Positions 10,061 to 22,119 of a stretch of 64,000 bases of DNA are shown here, piece by piece. Origin of the DNA: Pithys albifrons albifrons (Eukaryota > Chordata > Aves > Passeriformes > Thamnophilidae); contig NC_092462.1 of the NCBI RefSeq assembly GCF_047495875.1, positions 36,154,523-36,218,522 on the forward strand, read 5' to 3'. The translations under genes were made by a program, and so were the position numbers. Under the pieces are notes generated by a model. The model had not been told where the DNA came from. It saw nothing but the letters and a program-made list of their open reading frames with translations, and ran no database searches. How positions within the stretch are numbered: position 1 is the first letter of the stretch; each line of letters begins with the position of its first letter.

Positions 10061-10339
10061 AATCTGTTTCAATTGGTAATAGATTGAATTACTTTTTCCC
10101 TAGCTGAGTTTGGTTTGCTCATGGTGGGGAGTGGTAAGCAGTCTCCCCATCTCTATGTTGACCCACAAGCTTTTCCATCCAATTTTCTTGCCCCTCCTTT
10201 TGTGGGAGATAAGTGAGCATCTGGCAGTTGGCCAAGATCAATGCACCACAGGCTTTTAGATCTACATAAAGTAAAGCTCTACATAATGCAGAGAGAGACC
10301 AGTACAGGTATTTTCTTGAGATAAGGATCCACAACAGTC

Positions 10340-10829
10340 ATTCTTTCAAGCGTTAATCAGAGTGCCTAAAATCATGGAGCAGTTGGCAATAGCTATTTGG
10401 TATAGAAAAACAGCTGGAGAAAGTTTTACTTGGGAAACCTTATGAAGTTGAAATTCAAATTATAACTGCTCAGCAATGGTAATTTAAGACCAAGGAATTA
10501 CTTGATCCTGGCAGTGGGAAAGCATAACTCCAGAACCAGGTTAAACAATAGAAACAGGAATGCAAGAAGTGAAACAACTCTAAATAAGGGGGAACAAATT
10601 CCCTTGCTGATAAAATAGAAAATGCGACAGCATTGATTAGAAATTATACGACTGGTGTTGGCACAGGTGTGTATAAGGAGTTGGCTCATGCCACATCTTT
10701 GCAGGCTCCCTGTAGAATCGCTTACTGTGGTAGGACTCTGTCCAATGTATTGTTCATTAAATAACTTTTTACTTAAGCATCAATGTGTATTTAATTTGCC
10801 TCAAATGGTAGAGTAAAAATTCCCCAACA
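10340..10829 (+). mobile_element. Probable solo LTR (left end uncertain)
   Basis: TATAAGG at 10672–10678, a CCAAT box near 10741, an ATTAAA-type signal near 10757 and a terminal CCCCAACA at about 10829 give an LTR-like order. No coding sequence and no target duplication were found. Confidence 0.35.
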
Positions 10830-11346
10830 CTCAGTTGAAGCTGTCAGGAGCCACCTAAGCTAAACTCTCTTCATTAAAATATACGCGTAAATTCATATTT
10901 TGCATAAGTTGTGTCTCAGCTGGTTTTGGAATCCAGTCCTACATTCTGCATAGGTGGTGGGAAGCCCAGTATATATCTGCATGGAAGAAAATTTTTCTCC
11001 AAAGATTAAACTAAATATATGAATATTTTTTTTTCCATTAACCTTATTGTACCAACACAAAGTACAAAAGTAGTGATAAGAAATCTGGTAATGCTTTGAT
11101 TCTAAATAGTAAGTGTAAAGGCCATGCTATAAGGAATCCTCTGCTTGCCTGGTGTAACACCAGGCATAGAACTTGCATCACATTTCTCAGTGGTCACTTA
11201 AAGAAACATTGGAAAAGGAAAGGATAGGAAATGAGCACATGCTTTTATGTAGACAATGCTTTGCTTAGGGTTAAGATAGAGTTACTATGAACAAGCTAAA
11301 GTTGTAAATTAGGAACAATTCCAAGTTACTCAATCATTTTTATTAG

Positions 11347-12985
11347 TGATCACAGAATCACAGAAAATGCTGAGTTGAAAGGAACCCACAAGGATCATTG
11401 AGTCCAACACTTAGCTCTGCACATGACCATCCCCAAAAACCACACCATGGGCCAGAGAATATCATCCAAATGCTTCTTGAACTCTGTCAGGTTTGGTGCT
11501 GTGACCACTTCCCTGGCGAGCCTTTCCAGTGCCCAACCATCCTGCCAAGGGTGAAGAATCTTTTTCTAATACCCAGCCTAAACATCCCCTGACACAACTT
11601 GAGGCCATTCCCTCAAGTCCTGTCACTAGTCACCACAGAAAAGAGATGTTCCTGCCTCTCCTTTTCCTCTCACAAGAAAGTTGTAAACTTCAATGAGGGC
11701 TCCCCTCAGTCTTCTGTTCTCCAGGCTGAACAGACCAAGTGACCTCAGCTGCTTCTCCTATAGCTGCCTCTTCACCATCTTCATCACCCTCCTTTGGATG
11801 CTCTCTAAGAGCTTGATGTTTGTCCTATATTGTGGTACCCCAAACTGCACACAATATTCAAGGTGAGGCTGTCCCAGGGCACAGCAGAGAGAGACAATCC
11901 CCTCCCTCGACCTGCTGGTGATGCTGTGCCTGATGCCCCCCAGGACATGGTTGGCCCTCCTGGCTACCATGGCTTTGCTGACTCATATCCAGCTTGCCAT
12001 TGACCAGGACCCCGAGGTCCCTTTCCATGGCACTGCTTTCCAGCATCTTATTCCTCAATCTGTAAAAACATCCAGGGTTGCCCCATTCCAGGTGCAGAAT
12101 CTGGCACTTCCCTTTTTTGAACTTCACATGGTTGGTAATTGTGAAGTCCTCTGATTTGCCGAGGTCTCTCTGCAGGGCCTCTGTCTTTGAGGGAGTCAGA
12201 AGGTCCTCCCAGTTCTGTGTCATCTACAAACTTGCTTACTATCCCTTCCACTCCTATGTGCAATCCCTTTATGAAGATGCTGAAGAGCACAGAGCCTAAG
12301 ATGGAGCCCTGTGGAACCCCAATAGGGACAGGTCACCAATCTGATGTTACCCCATTCACTGTTACCATCTGTGCTCAACCTGTGAGCCAGTTGCTCACTC
12401 ACCACATGATGTGTTTATCCAGCTGTGTGCTGGACATTTTGCTGTCCAGAAGGATACTGTGAGAGACAGTATTGAAAGCTTTTCTGAAATCAAAAAAGAT
12501 TCAATCAGCTGGCTTCCCTTGATCAGCTATGTGGGTTACCTTGTCATAGGAGGAAATCAGTTGTATCAGCAGGACTTTCCTCTCATGAAGTCATGCTGGT
12601 TGTGACCAGTGACTGTATTGTCCTCCCGGTGTTTTTCAGTACTTCCCAGAATAATCTTCTCCATAACTTTACCAGACACTGAAATGAGACTGACAGGCCT
12701 GTACTTTCTGGGGTCATGATTCTTGTGCTTCTTGAAAATTGTGACAATGTTCTCCATCTTCCAGTCATCTGGGACCTCTCTGGATTCCCAAGACCACTCA
12801 AAAATTATCAAGAGAGGTTTTGTGATGACATCAGCCAGCAATTTGAGGATACTGGGATGAATCCAATCAAGCCCCATAGGCTTGTAGGGATCCACCTGGA
12901 GCAGCAGATCCTGCACAATTTCAGGGTCAGCTGGGAGTTGATCATTCTCGCAGTCATGGCCCTCCAGCTCAGGGTAAAATTTTTG
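11347..12985 (-). mobile_element. CR1 LINE, 3' part with reverse-transcriptase remnants
   Basis: Minus-strand frames encode decayed CR1 reverse transcriptase, for example KYRPVSLISVSGKVMEKII at about 12640–12720 and, toward the 3' end, [15 protein letters not shown] residues at about 11860–11900. The 3' end at about 11347 has the typical 'cacagaatcacaga' tail. Frame changes and stops show that it is dead. Confidence 0.93.
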
Positions 12986-12999
12986 CTGTGATTAGTAGT

Positions 13000-14000
13000 A
13001 AGGAGTGTATGTGTTTATTAGTGATTAGTCAATTGTGTTGTATCCAAGCACTTGAAGAGTGGGGAACTCTGTGCAAAATTGAAATCAGTGTGCCCCAGTG
13101 ACTGGGATGCCTCAGATGCATGAATAAATATATACCTTTATAATTCTATGCTTTGTGTGGTAGATTCTTTCCTTGGTGGCATGAGCCAGTTGAAAAATCT
13201 ATGTAGTGCACGATATAAGGCAGAAAAATTTAAATTAATTTTTCATTAGAGCTATGTATTTTAGGTCCTTAAGAAAGTTCATAGAGATTTGGGCTAAGTT
13301 CTATCCATTGGTAAATATAATTGTGCAAATTCAGTACAGATTATTTGCAGCAGCCTACAGAAATCTCTGATTACTCTTATACTACATATGGATTACGTGC
13401 ATAAACTAACCACACTGAAAGTGCATTTCTCTTTCTTTCAGTTTCATAATGTCAAAGGGATGCAAACACAGCAACAGCAGCAAAACGCTTATTGGTGCAC
13501 TGGGTGGGGATTCAAGAAGCAAATAGGTTTTGATAAGAGAAAGAACAGCCATGGTAAGAGAATGGGGACACTGCAAGCCTGATATTATGTGAGATTATAT
13601 TTTCACACACGCAAACACAGATAGTCCTCTGAATCTTCCTGCAATCCATACAACAGTTTGTTGAAACTACACTGTATATCTGCTTATAAAAATAGAATGT
13701 TTACCTACCAATTCCTAAAAAGGAAAGTCGATTTCCTTGTTTCATATCAGCCATTCTAGAATCAGTCAGTAGGAACTAGTCAAAGTTCACCCATGTTTTG
13801 CTGTTAAGGTCATTTTAGGCAGCAGCAAAATCTTCCGGGAGATCACTATGAAGTACCTGGAGAAACCCACAATTAACATTTATGTTTCTAAGCAGCTAGA
13901 AGAAAATATGAAACTTTATAATCAAATCAAACACTGTAATTGCAGTTCATTATGATACAGTCACAGTAATCTATCCGTGCAGCTCCTGGGGAGCAGGAGA
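13000..14000. other. Intergenic sequence with a possible LTR remnant at about 13020–13180
   Basis: A short stretch with 'gaataaatatatacc' and a following 'ttctttccttggtggc' resembles the 3' end of an LTR, but no boundaries can be set. The rest appears unique. Confidence 0.25.
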
Positions 14001-14009
14001 CACAGGACC

Positions 14010-15070
14010 ACTCCCAGCTGATGGCCACGCTGGCAATGCAGGGCAGCCCAGGCAACAGCAGTCCCACGACTGCATGTTAGGGCACATTTTGATGGTCTAG
14101 AGCTTGGTGATGGTGATGATAGGGTCAAGTGTTTATGGGTAAATCAGAGCCAGGCCAACAGGGCAGATATCCTGGTGTGAGTCTGTTACAGACCACCCAA
14201 CCAGGATTAGGAGACATATGAAATATCCTCTAAGCAGAAGGGATTAGTCTTGCAATTGCTGGCCCTTTTACTTGTGGGGACTTCAACTTGCCAGATGTCT
14301 GCTGGAAATCCAATACAGAAGATAGTCTAGGAGGTACCTGGAGTGTGTTGAAGATAACTTCCTGACACAGCTGGTGAGGGAGCCAACCAGGGAAAGTGTC
14401 CTCTGGGCCTGTTGCTCATGAACAGAGAAGGATTGGTGGGTGATGTTTTGGTGTTGTGCTGAACACAGGGTTGATAATATAGGGATGTTTCTGTTATTGC
14501 TGAGCAGGGCTCACACTGAGCTTTTGATACTGCCAACGCTGCTGAGGAGGCTGGGGGTGCATGGGAAGTTGGGAAGAGATGCAGTTAGGACAGGTGATCC
14601 CAACTGACCAAAGGGATATTCCAGACCATAGGATATTATCCTCAGGATATAAAGTTGGGGAAGAAGCAAGAAGGGTGTGACATTTGGACTGATGGTGTTT
14701 TTCTCCCCAAGTTGCTGTTAGGTGGAATAGAATCCTGCTCTCCTGGAGATGACTGCACCAACAGAAGGAGTGAGTAAATTCCTTGTTTGGCTTTGCTTAT
14801 GTGCATGATTTTTCTTTCCATATTAAACTGTGTTTAACCATGAATTTTCTCCCAATTCCTTCCAATTCTTTCCCTCATCCCATGATGGGGAAGTGTGCTA
14901 GTGTCTGCATGGTATTTGGTTGCTGGCTGAGGTTAAATCACAGCAGAGGCGGTCTTGAATACAGCAATCATGAAATGATAGAGGTGTGATTATTGGAGAA
15001 ATAAGAAGGTGTGGGTCGTCAGAACCTTGGATTTGGATGCAAATCCCTGTCAGATGGAAAAAGGATAGTG
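14010..15070 (+). mobile_element. CR1 LINE endonuclease-region fragment, split by a solo LTR
   Basis: Plus-strand frames give CGDFNLPDVCWKS at about 14280, the CR1 apurinic-endonuclease block. After the LTR they resume with YSNHEMIE at about 14960–14985, the next conserved CR1 block. The LTR at 14468–14950 lies between the two. The CR1 is 5'- and 3'-truncated and has stop codons. Confidence 0.8.
14468..14950 (+). mobile_element. Solo ERVL-type LTR nested in CR1
   Basis: This is the same LTR family as the copy at 58488–59010. Shared blocks include 'ttattgctgagcag', 'gaggaggctgggg', a TATAAAG box at about 14658 followed by 'ttgggg-aagaag', and 'tcctggagatg'. It ends near 'ttaaatcacagca'. Ends are approximate and no clear target duplication was found. 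Confidence 0.75.
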
Positions 15071-15099
15071 TAATGGAGCAGGGATGAATTTAAGTTAAG

Positions 15100-16570
15100 A
15101 CTATTTACCTTTCTGAAATGGTGTCAATTTGTGAAATTATGCAGAGATACCAATTCAGTAAAGGTTTACATTGCCATAGTTCTATATTTTTCATTTACAC
15201 ATTTTATATATTTAATAGCATGTGCACATCCATGGATCTATCTAAGGGTAATATGTATTTACATCATAGGTGAATTGTAAGGTCAAAGGATATTCAGGGG
15301 CAAGTCAGTTCTGACATCACGGGAGAAAGTGCAAGTTAGTTGACTGAAATACTACTGAAACACTGGACTAAACAGACTGTTAAGCAATATATAATGCATA
15401 TTCTAGCCTTCATTTATTCTTTGTATTGCTCTTTCCAATAGCAAAATCAGCTTTATCACCTTCTTTGGCACAATAAACATTTGTACATACTCCGCTTGAC
15501 GACAACAGAGCAATCACTCTCGAGCTTTGAGTAAAACAGTTGGCACTGTCTCTTTTCCAGCATCAGTTAAAGATTTTTTTTTTAAATGAAGTGTGCTTGT
15601 TCCATAGTACTAAAGGTTACTGGACTACCTCACCAGTCAATAAAACCCCCCTTATTGCATTTAATAAACCCTTTCCAATTACCAGTTAGAAAAAAAAAAA
15701 GAGAGAGAGAGAGATGTAAGACAGCCTATCACAATTGTCTTCATGTGCATAAAATCTTTGAAAAGAGCTGTATAAACCCTTTTCTGAACAGCATATGTAC
15801 CAATTGTGATTTGGATTTTTTTCATTGACTGTGTTCAATCAATTGATTTCTGCAGACCCTAAGATAAATAATAATTAAAATATATGGTCTTTTCCCATAC
15901 ATTTGCAAGCTTGGTGCCAAAATATAAAAATTATTTTAAATGACCTTAAGGACCATGGCTTACAAGACACAGCAGTACTTTACAGTGTATCAGTATGGAT
16001 GGTGAACAGAAAACCTTTGCCAGGGTGTCAAAGAAGCCAAGGAGTGTCATAAACTCCTCAATTATATTTACAATTTGTTATTTTTTCTGTCTTACTGTAG
16101 AGAGGAGAAACACATAGCAAAGTATAGACATTGTCAAAAAAACTACAGAGCTGGAATACTACTCTGGGCACTTCTTTTTTTAATTTTTTTTTCTTGTAAA
16201 GAGGAGAGAAAAATTGTTATTGCATGTGAGAGATATTATTTCTATACCAGTACCAGAACCTGACAGGAGACATTGAGGCAGTAATAACAATAGAAAACAT
16301 ATGTAAAATAAATTTTTTTGCAAAGTCTTCATGTAATACAAAAAGAAAGAATAGACTTTTTTTTCTCACTTCTGTATTGGCAGCTTAGCAGTTTCCATAT
16401 GTGCAATAAGAAAGAATTCTAGGAACTCTCAGGTGTTTGCTGCATGTTTTGCTGTTTTTTTCAGTTTTGCTGTTTATCCTTTTCATGACACTATACAAAG
16501 TCAATATGATTATGAGCTTGAACACTTACTTGAGAAAGCTACTGATTGAAAAACTTAAAAAGTAATACAA
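15100..16570. other. Intergenic AT-rich sequence
   Basis: Contains a short (AG)n run at about 15701–15714 following a poly-A stretch. Nothing else is recognised. Confidence 0.4.
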
Positions 16571-16573
16571 AGA

Positions 16574-16580
16574 ATTTATT
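16574..16580 (-). terminator. Possible polyadenylation signal of the unidentified minus-strand gene
   Basis: The minus strand reads AATAAA about 140 nt beyond the stop codon at 16719–16717. The distance fits a short 3'UTR. Such hexamers are common by chance in AT-rich DNA. Confidence 0.35.
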
Positions 16581-16716
16581 AATTTCCACAGCTTTTCAAC
16601 AAAAATTGGAAAATCAACTTCCATTTTTTTAATATTCATTATCACAAGGTTGTAACAAGTCCAGCACTTTTGTAGCCTATAAACAAAAGAAATAGTTGAA
16701 GACAACAATGCAGAAT

Positions 16717-16795
16717 CTACTTCATGAGTTTTTCAAGGATTCCGTGTGCTCCTTCATCTAAAACAAACCTCCTTCTCATATACTCATCTTCAACC
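16717..16795 (-). CDS. Candidate terminal exon of the unidentified gene
   Basis: A strong acceptor (cattttcctttccag) is followed by one split-codon base, 25 codons and a TAG stop. Residues include VEDEYMRRRFVLDEGAHG. An AATAAA lies about 140 nt downstream. This is the best-looking exon of the set. Confidence 0.45.
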
Positions 16796-19700
16796 CTGGA
16801 AAGGAAAATGAGTTCTTTACAATCTTATAATAAAGAGATTTTGAAATTATTTTTTAAAAATATAAAGGAGAAGAATATAAGATAAAAGGAGATGCACAAT
16901 AAATCCAAGTGTTTCAGGATTCCAAAAGGCAAATTTATTGTAATAATCATTAATCCTACAGAACTCATCATAAAGTAAAATCATGCTTCTTGAAATCGCT
17001 GAAATTAGTTAGCTTCTTTATCTATATAACATGATTGCACAGTCCTACTGTGATGTATTTTCTGATCTCTCTTGTTATGATGTATCAGTTTAAAACCTCA
17101 ATAAAAAAATATTGGCAACTTTATCATTCACAAACTAAGCAAGTACATTCTGTACAATTCTGTGCATTTAAGAAAGATTGTCATCAAGGTACAAAACCTT
17201 AAAATTAGCAGGAATGAGAAATTGTTTAGGGGGAAAGATTTTGTGGATGAACTTCATTGCTGGGAGAAGTAGACTTCATGATTTTATATGAAATTCAGCT
17301 TTCTGGTTTAACTTGAAGAAGATTCTCACAGGAATCAACAGCTGTAGCAGTAATAGCAGTGAGTACCTATGTGGGGCCTTGGCCAATGTTTCCTGACTTT
17401 TCCCATTGCAACATATAATAACAGACTTTCCTGTGATGGCAAAACAAGGTCTGAAGGGAAGCCTTATTTTCAATCTACTGTTTCACAGAAACAACAACAA
17501 GAAGGAACAGAATTATTTTCTGCTCTTGCAATTTTTTTCACTCATATGTCTTAAGAAATTTTTTCTACTCTGATATTTATATCTTTGGCTTTGATACCTG
17601 CAATTCAGCAATACCTTAAATTAATAAAGAGAGAAAAATTCTATTTAGTGCTTATATCTATCAAAATATTCTGATTTTGAACACTCTTCCAAATGATATG
17701 GAGATATTCATCATTTAGAATCTCAATTACTTTTTTAGATAACATTCCTGCATCCAATAAGCAGAAAACCTATTTTGGTCATGAAACTACTTAAAAATAA
17801 ATTTTGTAACCTTTTTTACATTTTAATTCCATTTTCCTTTCTATTTAACCTACATCCTTCACAGCTAAATGCAGCATATAAATGGTAGTGATGGATAACA
17901 AAATTACCTTTCTCCAAGAAACATATATAGTTTGCCAAATCACTGTATTTCTCTTCCTAGTGCAGCGTAAACACATTTTTAAAAATATTAGAATATTAAA
18001 AGCCAGCATTTGAATACAGGCATGCTTAAAGCTACAGATTATCATCTTCTTGGTTATGCCTAGAATGCACTTCTTGGGCTTTGCTCTGACATGGATCACT
18101 GAACAAAAAAGTTAAATATAAGCAGCCAAAAGGATAGCAATTTTTTTAGCCTGAACTCATCAGTGTTCCATCTCCACAGTCTCATACTGATACAAGCATC
18201 AGTACAAGTACAGTTACACTTGCAGGTGATGAGCAGCAGAGGGAGGAAAAGCCACAATATATCTTACTGCACACAATGTATTTTACAGTGAAGTACAAGT
18301 TAGTGTGATGTGAGCTGATGACAGTTCATTGCAGCTGCCGGGAGTATTTCCTTTTCATAACACCTCTACTTCAGCTCTTTTCTTTCACTCCCTTTCCACA
18401 CATTTCCCACTCACAACTACGCAGCATCATCCCTTTTTTAGTTTTGTTTCTGCCACTCATTTGCAGATTGAAGTCACTAAGATGGTAGAAAACTATTCAC
18501 ATCTTTCTTGGGATAGTTCTCTCCTGCATTGTCTTTATAAATTCACCCACGGGGCAGCCAAACAAGTACCACAGACAGCATGAGATGAGGTAGCTCACAT
18601 AGCTGGGACAGGAGAAAGAATGGCAAAGGGGAGAAGCACAACTAGGGTGAACTTTGTTTGTCCTAGCAAACTGCCAGAATGTCTTGGCTCAGAGACTCTG
18701 ATGGCAGTCTTCAGAAATCTCCATCTTTGCTAAGATGCTTACTTCCCATTTATAACAATGGTAACTGAAGAGACTGAGGATGCAGACAAACATGACACTA
18801 AATATCAAATACAGAACCAAGTGCCTCAACTTAGATGCTTATATTTAGAAATATAAATGTATTCTAAAAGATACTGATATTTGAGTTAAAGATGTTTATT
18901 TTCCCCTACCTATGTATTATTTACTGTCTTGGTAGTTTTCTATTTTCTCCTTCTGATGTTTGGAGCCTCTCAAGAAACTGGAGATTTCTTCTTTCTTCTC
19001 AGCATTTTGCCACTATCTCTTTACTTCTGTAATTGACTTTAAAAACAAAACAAAACACCCAAACAATATATAATCTAGATTTATCCCAGAGTTCTGAATA
19101 GAATAAAAATAATAAATTAATTTGTTTTTAATTCCTTTTATATAATTATTTTTAATCCAATTCCATGATCCTTGAGAGTTTGCTCACTTAAACAATACTG
19201 AAATGAGAAAGTACATATCACCTTCACTTTTTTCTTTTGTTGAGCCTATTGAAATAACTATTGGCCTAAAGATATGTCAGAGAAGTTTGTATCAATATTA
19301 TAGAATCATAGATTCACACAATATGATGAGTTGAAAGGAACCGATCAGGATCATCAAGTCCAACTCCTAGACCTGTACAGGACACCCCAAGGGTCACACC
19401 ATGTCCCTGAAAGTATCATCCAAACACTTCTTGAACTCTGTCAGGCTTGATGCTGTGACCACTTCCCTGGGGAGCCTGTTCCAGTGCCCAGCCACACCCT
19501 GGATGAAAAACCTTTTTGTGATGTCTCAGCACAAAGTGAATGGATTAAAGAACAAGATGTGGCAACAACATAATCCACGTATTAATATATCAGAATTTAT
19601 CAGTTAAGGATTTCAGTCACAAGCTTTGTACTTTTCTGAAATATGGATACTGTATTCTTTAGGGAGATAAACATAAAAAAATGCAAATGAATTCAAAAAG

Positions 19701-22116
19701 TGTATACTTTTTGGCCTTCAAAGCAACTCAGAAAGCCATTAGGACAGCTGAAAGATATTTGCACACAAATTTGCATCCTTGTAGGGTAAATGAGACAAAA
19801 CAAACTTCCGTCCTGAATGTGAACCCCTCTTGATAAGATTAGATGATCAATCATCTCAAATTGACAATGATCCCAAATACCTGATCACCAGGGTATTCAG
19901 TCTCAATTAATATACAGCACTGGGTGGCACATAATAATCCCATGTATGTATCTTCACTAAGAATATTTATCAGTTAAAAGTTTGTAAGATACAAAGGCAT
20001 AGTAGATAAAGTGGTCTTAAATCATACTTACTTATCACTTCAACTAGCAGAAAAAGGAATTTTACCCCTCATTGAATGGACCAGATTTAATTAGGCAATA
20101 CAGTGAAGAAAGTCACAGTTGCTTTGCTAAGGGTTATGTGCTCTTCAGAAAAGAGAGGCCTAATTTATAGAGAGTATTATTGGCTTCATAAACTGAAGGG
20201 CATGGGATTGCTGGAGAGTCATTTAAATATGAACAAACTGCTGGAGGACACTGAGAAAGAAATTGATTATAAAAGCTTACACACTTCACAGGGAAAGTGC
20301 TTCTTAAGCACCATTATCTGATATGCAGTCAACCATGCTGTGCTAGACATTTAAGAACATTTGTAAATGGCACCAATGTCATAGGTCTAGGGGCTAAAGC
20401 CTTAATGATAACATGCTGTGGAGTCAGGCCTCATAAAAATACTTGTTCTTGCCTTTTAGCTTGTAAAGAACATTTAAAATACTATTACAGAGTCCTTCTA
20501 TGATGTCTTTGCCCTTTTTGAATTCAGAAAAGATAATCTTAACTTTCACTCCGTTATTTGCTTACAATGGGTAGTACAGGCAATTATAAATACTGCATCT
20601 CTGAATTTTACAGTTCTTGATTTTGCAATGTAAGTATGTATTTATCAGAGATTTCGCTGCTAATGTTGTTACTTCTTTAACTTAACATTTTGAGAAACAG
20701 TACCAACTACGCAGCAAAAATTATAAATAGGAAAAATGGAAAAATTAAACATTTTAATTATTATATAGACATAACCTATGATTAATCCTGACAGTTTGTC
20801 AAATTCTAAAATCCAAATATTTAAGGCATTTGGTAATCCTCTGGCAATCTGTTGTCTCCAGTAAATCATGCTATTTATTCAGTAGGGAATGGATTCTTCT
20901 CATTGCTTCAACAGTCATTCTTAGATTTTTCTCTCTTCTGCCTCAGGGAAAAAAAGACAAATAAACAAAAAACCAACAGTCATAATGACTGTCACATTCA
21001 TTGCTTTTAAGAAACTTTCTCCTAGTGGAAGAAACTCTCAAAAATCAGCAGCCAGTGATTCTCAGAGATATCCCAATGTGTACAGAAATCAGCATATATG
21101 ATAGAAGTACTTGAAAAAGAAAATGCATGCATATTCTCTCTGCAAATGTGCAGATGTATTTTCCCACAGTCTTCCACATCATTCTAGACCTCCAGTCTTA
21201 TAAACCCTAGGCACCTGCTGATCTAGGTAGTTAGTCATGCCAGTCCACCCTTAACTGTTGTCATTGCTTCATTGCTGTGGGTAACTGTCCCAGTTATTCT
21301 ACATTAACTGATGATACACTAATCTTTACCTCTCAGGTGATCCAGCTTGAAAACAAAACAAAACAAAAAGCTGCAATAAGAAGTTAATGTGCACAAGAAT
21401 GTAAATTATTAGTCTGAAAAGCATCGAACCAAAGGCTACCGCAAGCTGTTTATGATTTCCTTTCATTGCCAGGGAGTGTATCAGTGGACTCATCAAAATA
21501 ACTCAAACTGAGCAGTTTCAACAGTCTCAAAATGTATGGTCTGTGGCCTGAGTAGCCACAAAATAGTGCACCCCTGATCCTGTACCAGAACCCCTGGCTG
21601 ACTCTGCTAAGGGGAAGTTTAGGCAGAAGAGATGCCATTACACACTGTGGATGCAGAACTCAATCAGGGACCTATTTATACCTTATTTTTCATCATGTGA
21701 AGAAATGTTCATCATCACTGCTCTGAATGTACTGGAAATGGAATTGAACTAAAATATGCATGCTTGACATAATAAATACACTATTTCTTACAAATCTCAG
21801 ATGATGCCAAGCTGATGGATTGTTGTAGTACCTAGGAAACTCCTCAAATACCAAATATACCTTTTTCACAAACTAACTTCCTGAAACTGATCTGAGCTGC
21901 ACACAAAACACTTCTTTCAGTATGAAAACACTATGCCATTACAGTAGGCAAAGTTTGTAAGTTCTTCTCCAGTCTTCATAGAGTTAATTCCTGCCATCCC
22001 ATCCAAAGAAATTACCAATATATGTACTTACCTTTATCTAGGGATTGCTCTTTCCACAGTTGAAAACATTCAAACCAGACATTTTTGTAGTTCATTTCAA
22101 AGAAGTGCTTTGGCAT
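16717..22116 (-). CDS. Candidate unidentified multi-exon gene (4–5 exons, about 115–140 codons)
   Basis: I do not recognise this protein. Four minus-strand segments fit together by splice sites and phase: 19956–19881, 17956–17908, 17430–17367 and 16795–16717. The last ends in a TAG stop. Each starts after an acceptor with a fair or good pyrimidine tract, and no stop interrupts the joined frame of about 88 codons. The peptide is mixed in composition, with stretches such as EEKYSDLANYICFLEK and, at the C-terminus, GAHGILEKLMK. A fifth segment, 22116–22032, opens with an ATG and ends at a strong gtaagtac donor. Its phase needs one more exon, or an alternative acceptor, to reach 19956. It could be a small avian gene, the 3' end of a longer one, or a chance chain. 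Confidence 0.4.
17367..17430 (-). CDS. Candidate 64-nt exon of the unidentified gene
   Basis: Acceptor cttgttttgccatcacag and donor gtactc. Its length takes the frame from phase 1 to phase 2, exactly what the flanking candidate exons need. It encodes GKSVIICCNGKSQETLAKAP and two more residues. A shorter 26-nt version using an internal acceptor fails on phase. Confidence 0.42.
17908..17956 (-). CDS. Candidate 49-nt exon of the unidentified gene
   Basis: Acceptor tttacgctgcactag and donor gtaatt. It starts in phase 0, encodes EEKYSDLANYICFLEK and leaves one base. The other frames do not agree with the next exon. Confidence 0.42.
18110..19290. other. Intronic or intergenic sequence
   Basis: A small alternative minus-strand exon candidate ends at a gtaagca donor near 18747. 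It is not needed by the phase chain. Nothing else is seen. Confidence 0.3.
19296..19535 (-). mobile_element. CR1 LINE 3' fragment
   Basis: It begins (on the plus strand) with 'tagaatcatagattcacaca' and continues with 'gagttgaaaggaacc' and 'cttcttgaactctgtcagg', the standard CR1 3' region read on the minus strand. Confidence 0.9.
19881..19956 (-). CDS. Candidate 76-nt exon of the unidentified gene
   Basis: An acceptor ending aaatattcttag is followed by one split-codon base and 25 codons ending ETEYPGDQ at a gtattt donor. Phase at the end is 0, matching the 17956 exon. Confidence 0.4.
19970..22020. other. Intron or intergenic sequence upstream of candidate exon 19956
   Basis: A missing exon that changes phase 1 to phase 2 is expected here if the candidate gene is real. 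I looked for one and found no convincing case. Minus-strand open segments at about 20780–20870 and 21450–21640 do not fit phase. Confidence 0.3.
22032..22116 (-). CDS. Candidate first coding exon of the unidentified gene
   Basis: An ATG at 22116–22114 opens 28 codons (MPKHFFEMNYKNVWFECFQL and eight more) that end in phase 1 at a near-perfect gtaagtac donor. A TAG lies in frame shortly upstream, so this would be the start. The link to the 19956 exon is unproven. Confidence 0.33.
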
Positions 22117-22119
22117 ATT

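Noticed and set aside
17367..17392. 26-nt version of the candidate exon using an internal acceptor
   Set aside because: It breaks the reading frame with both neighbours and has a poor pyrimidine tract. The 64-nt version fits.
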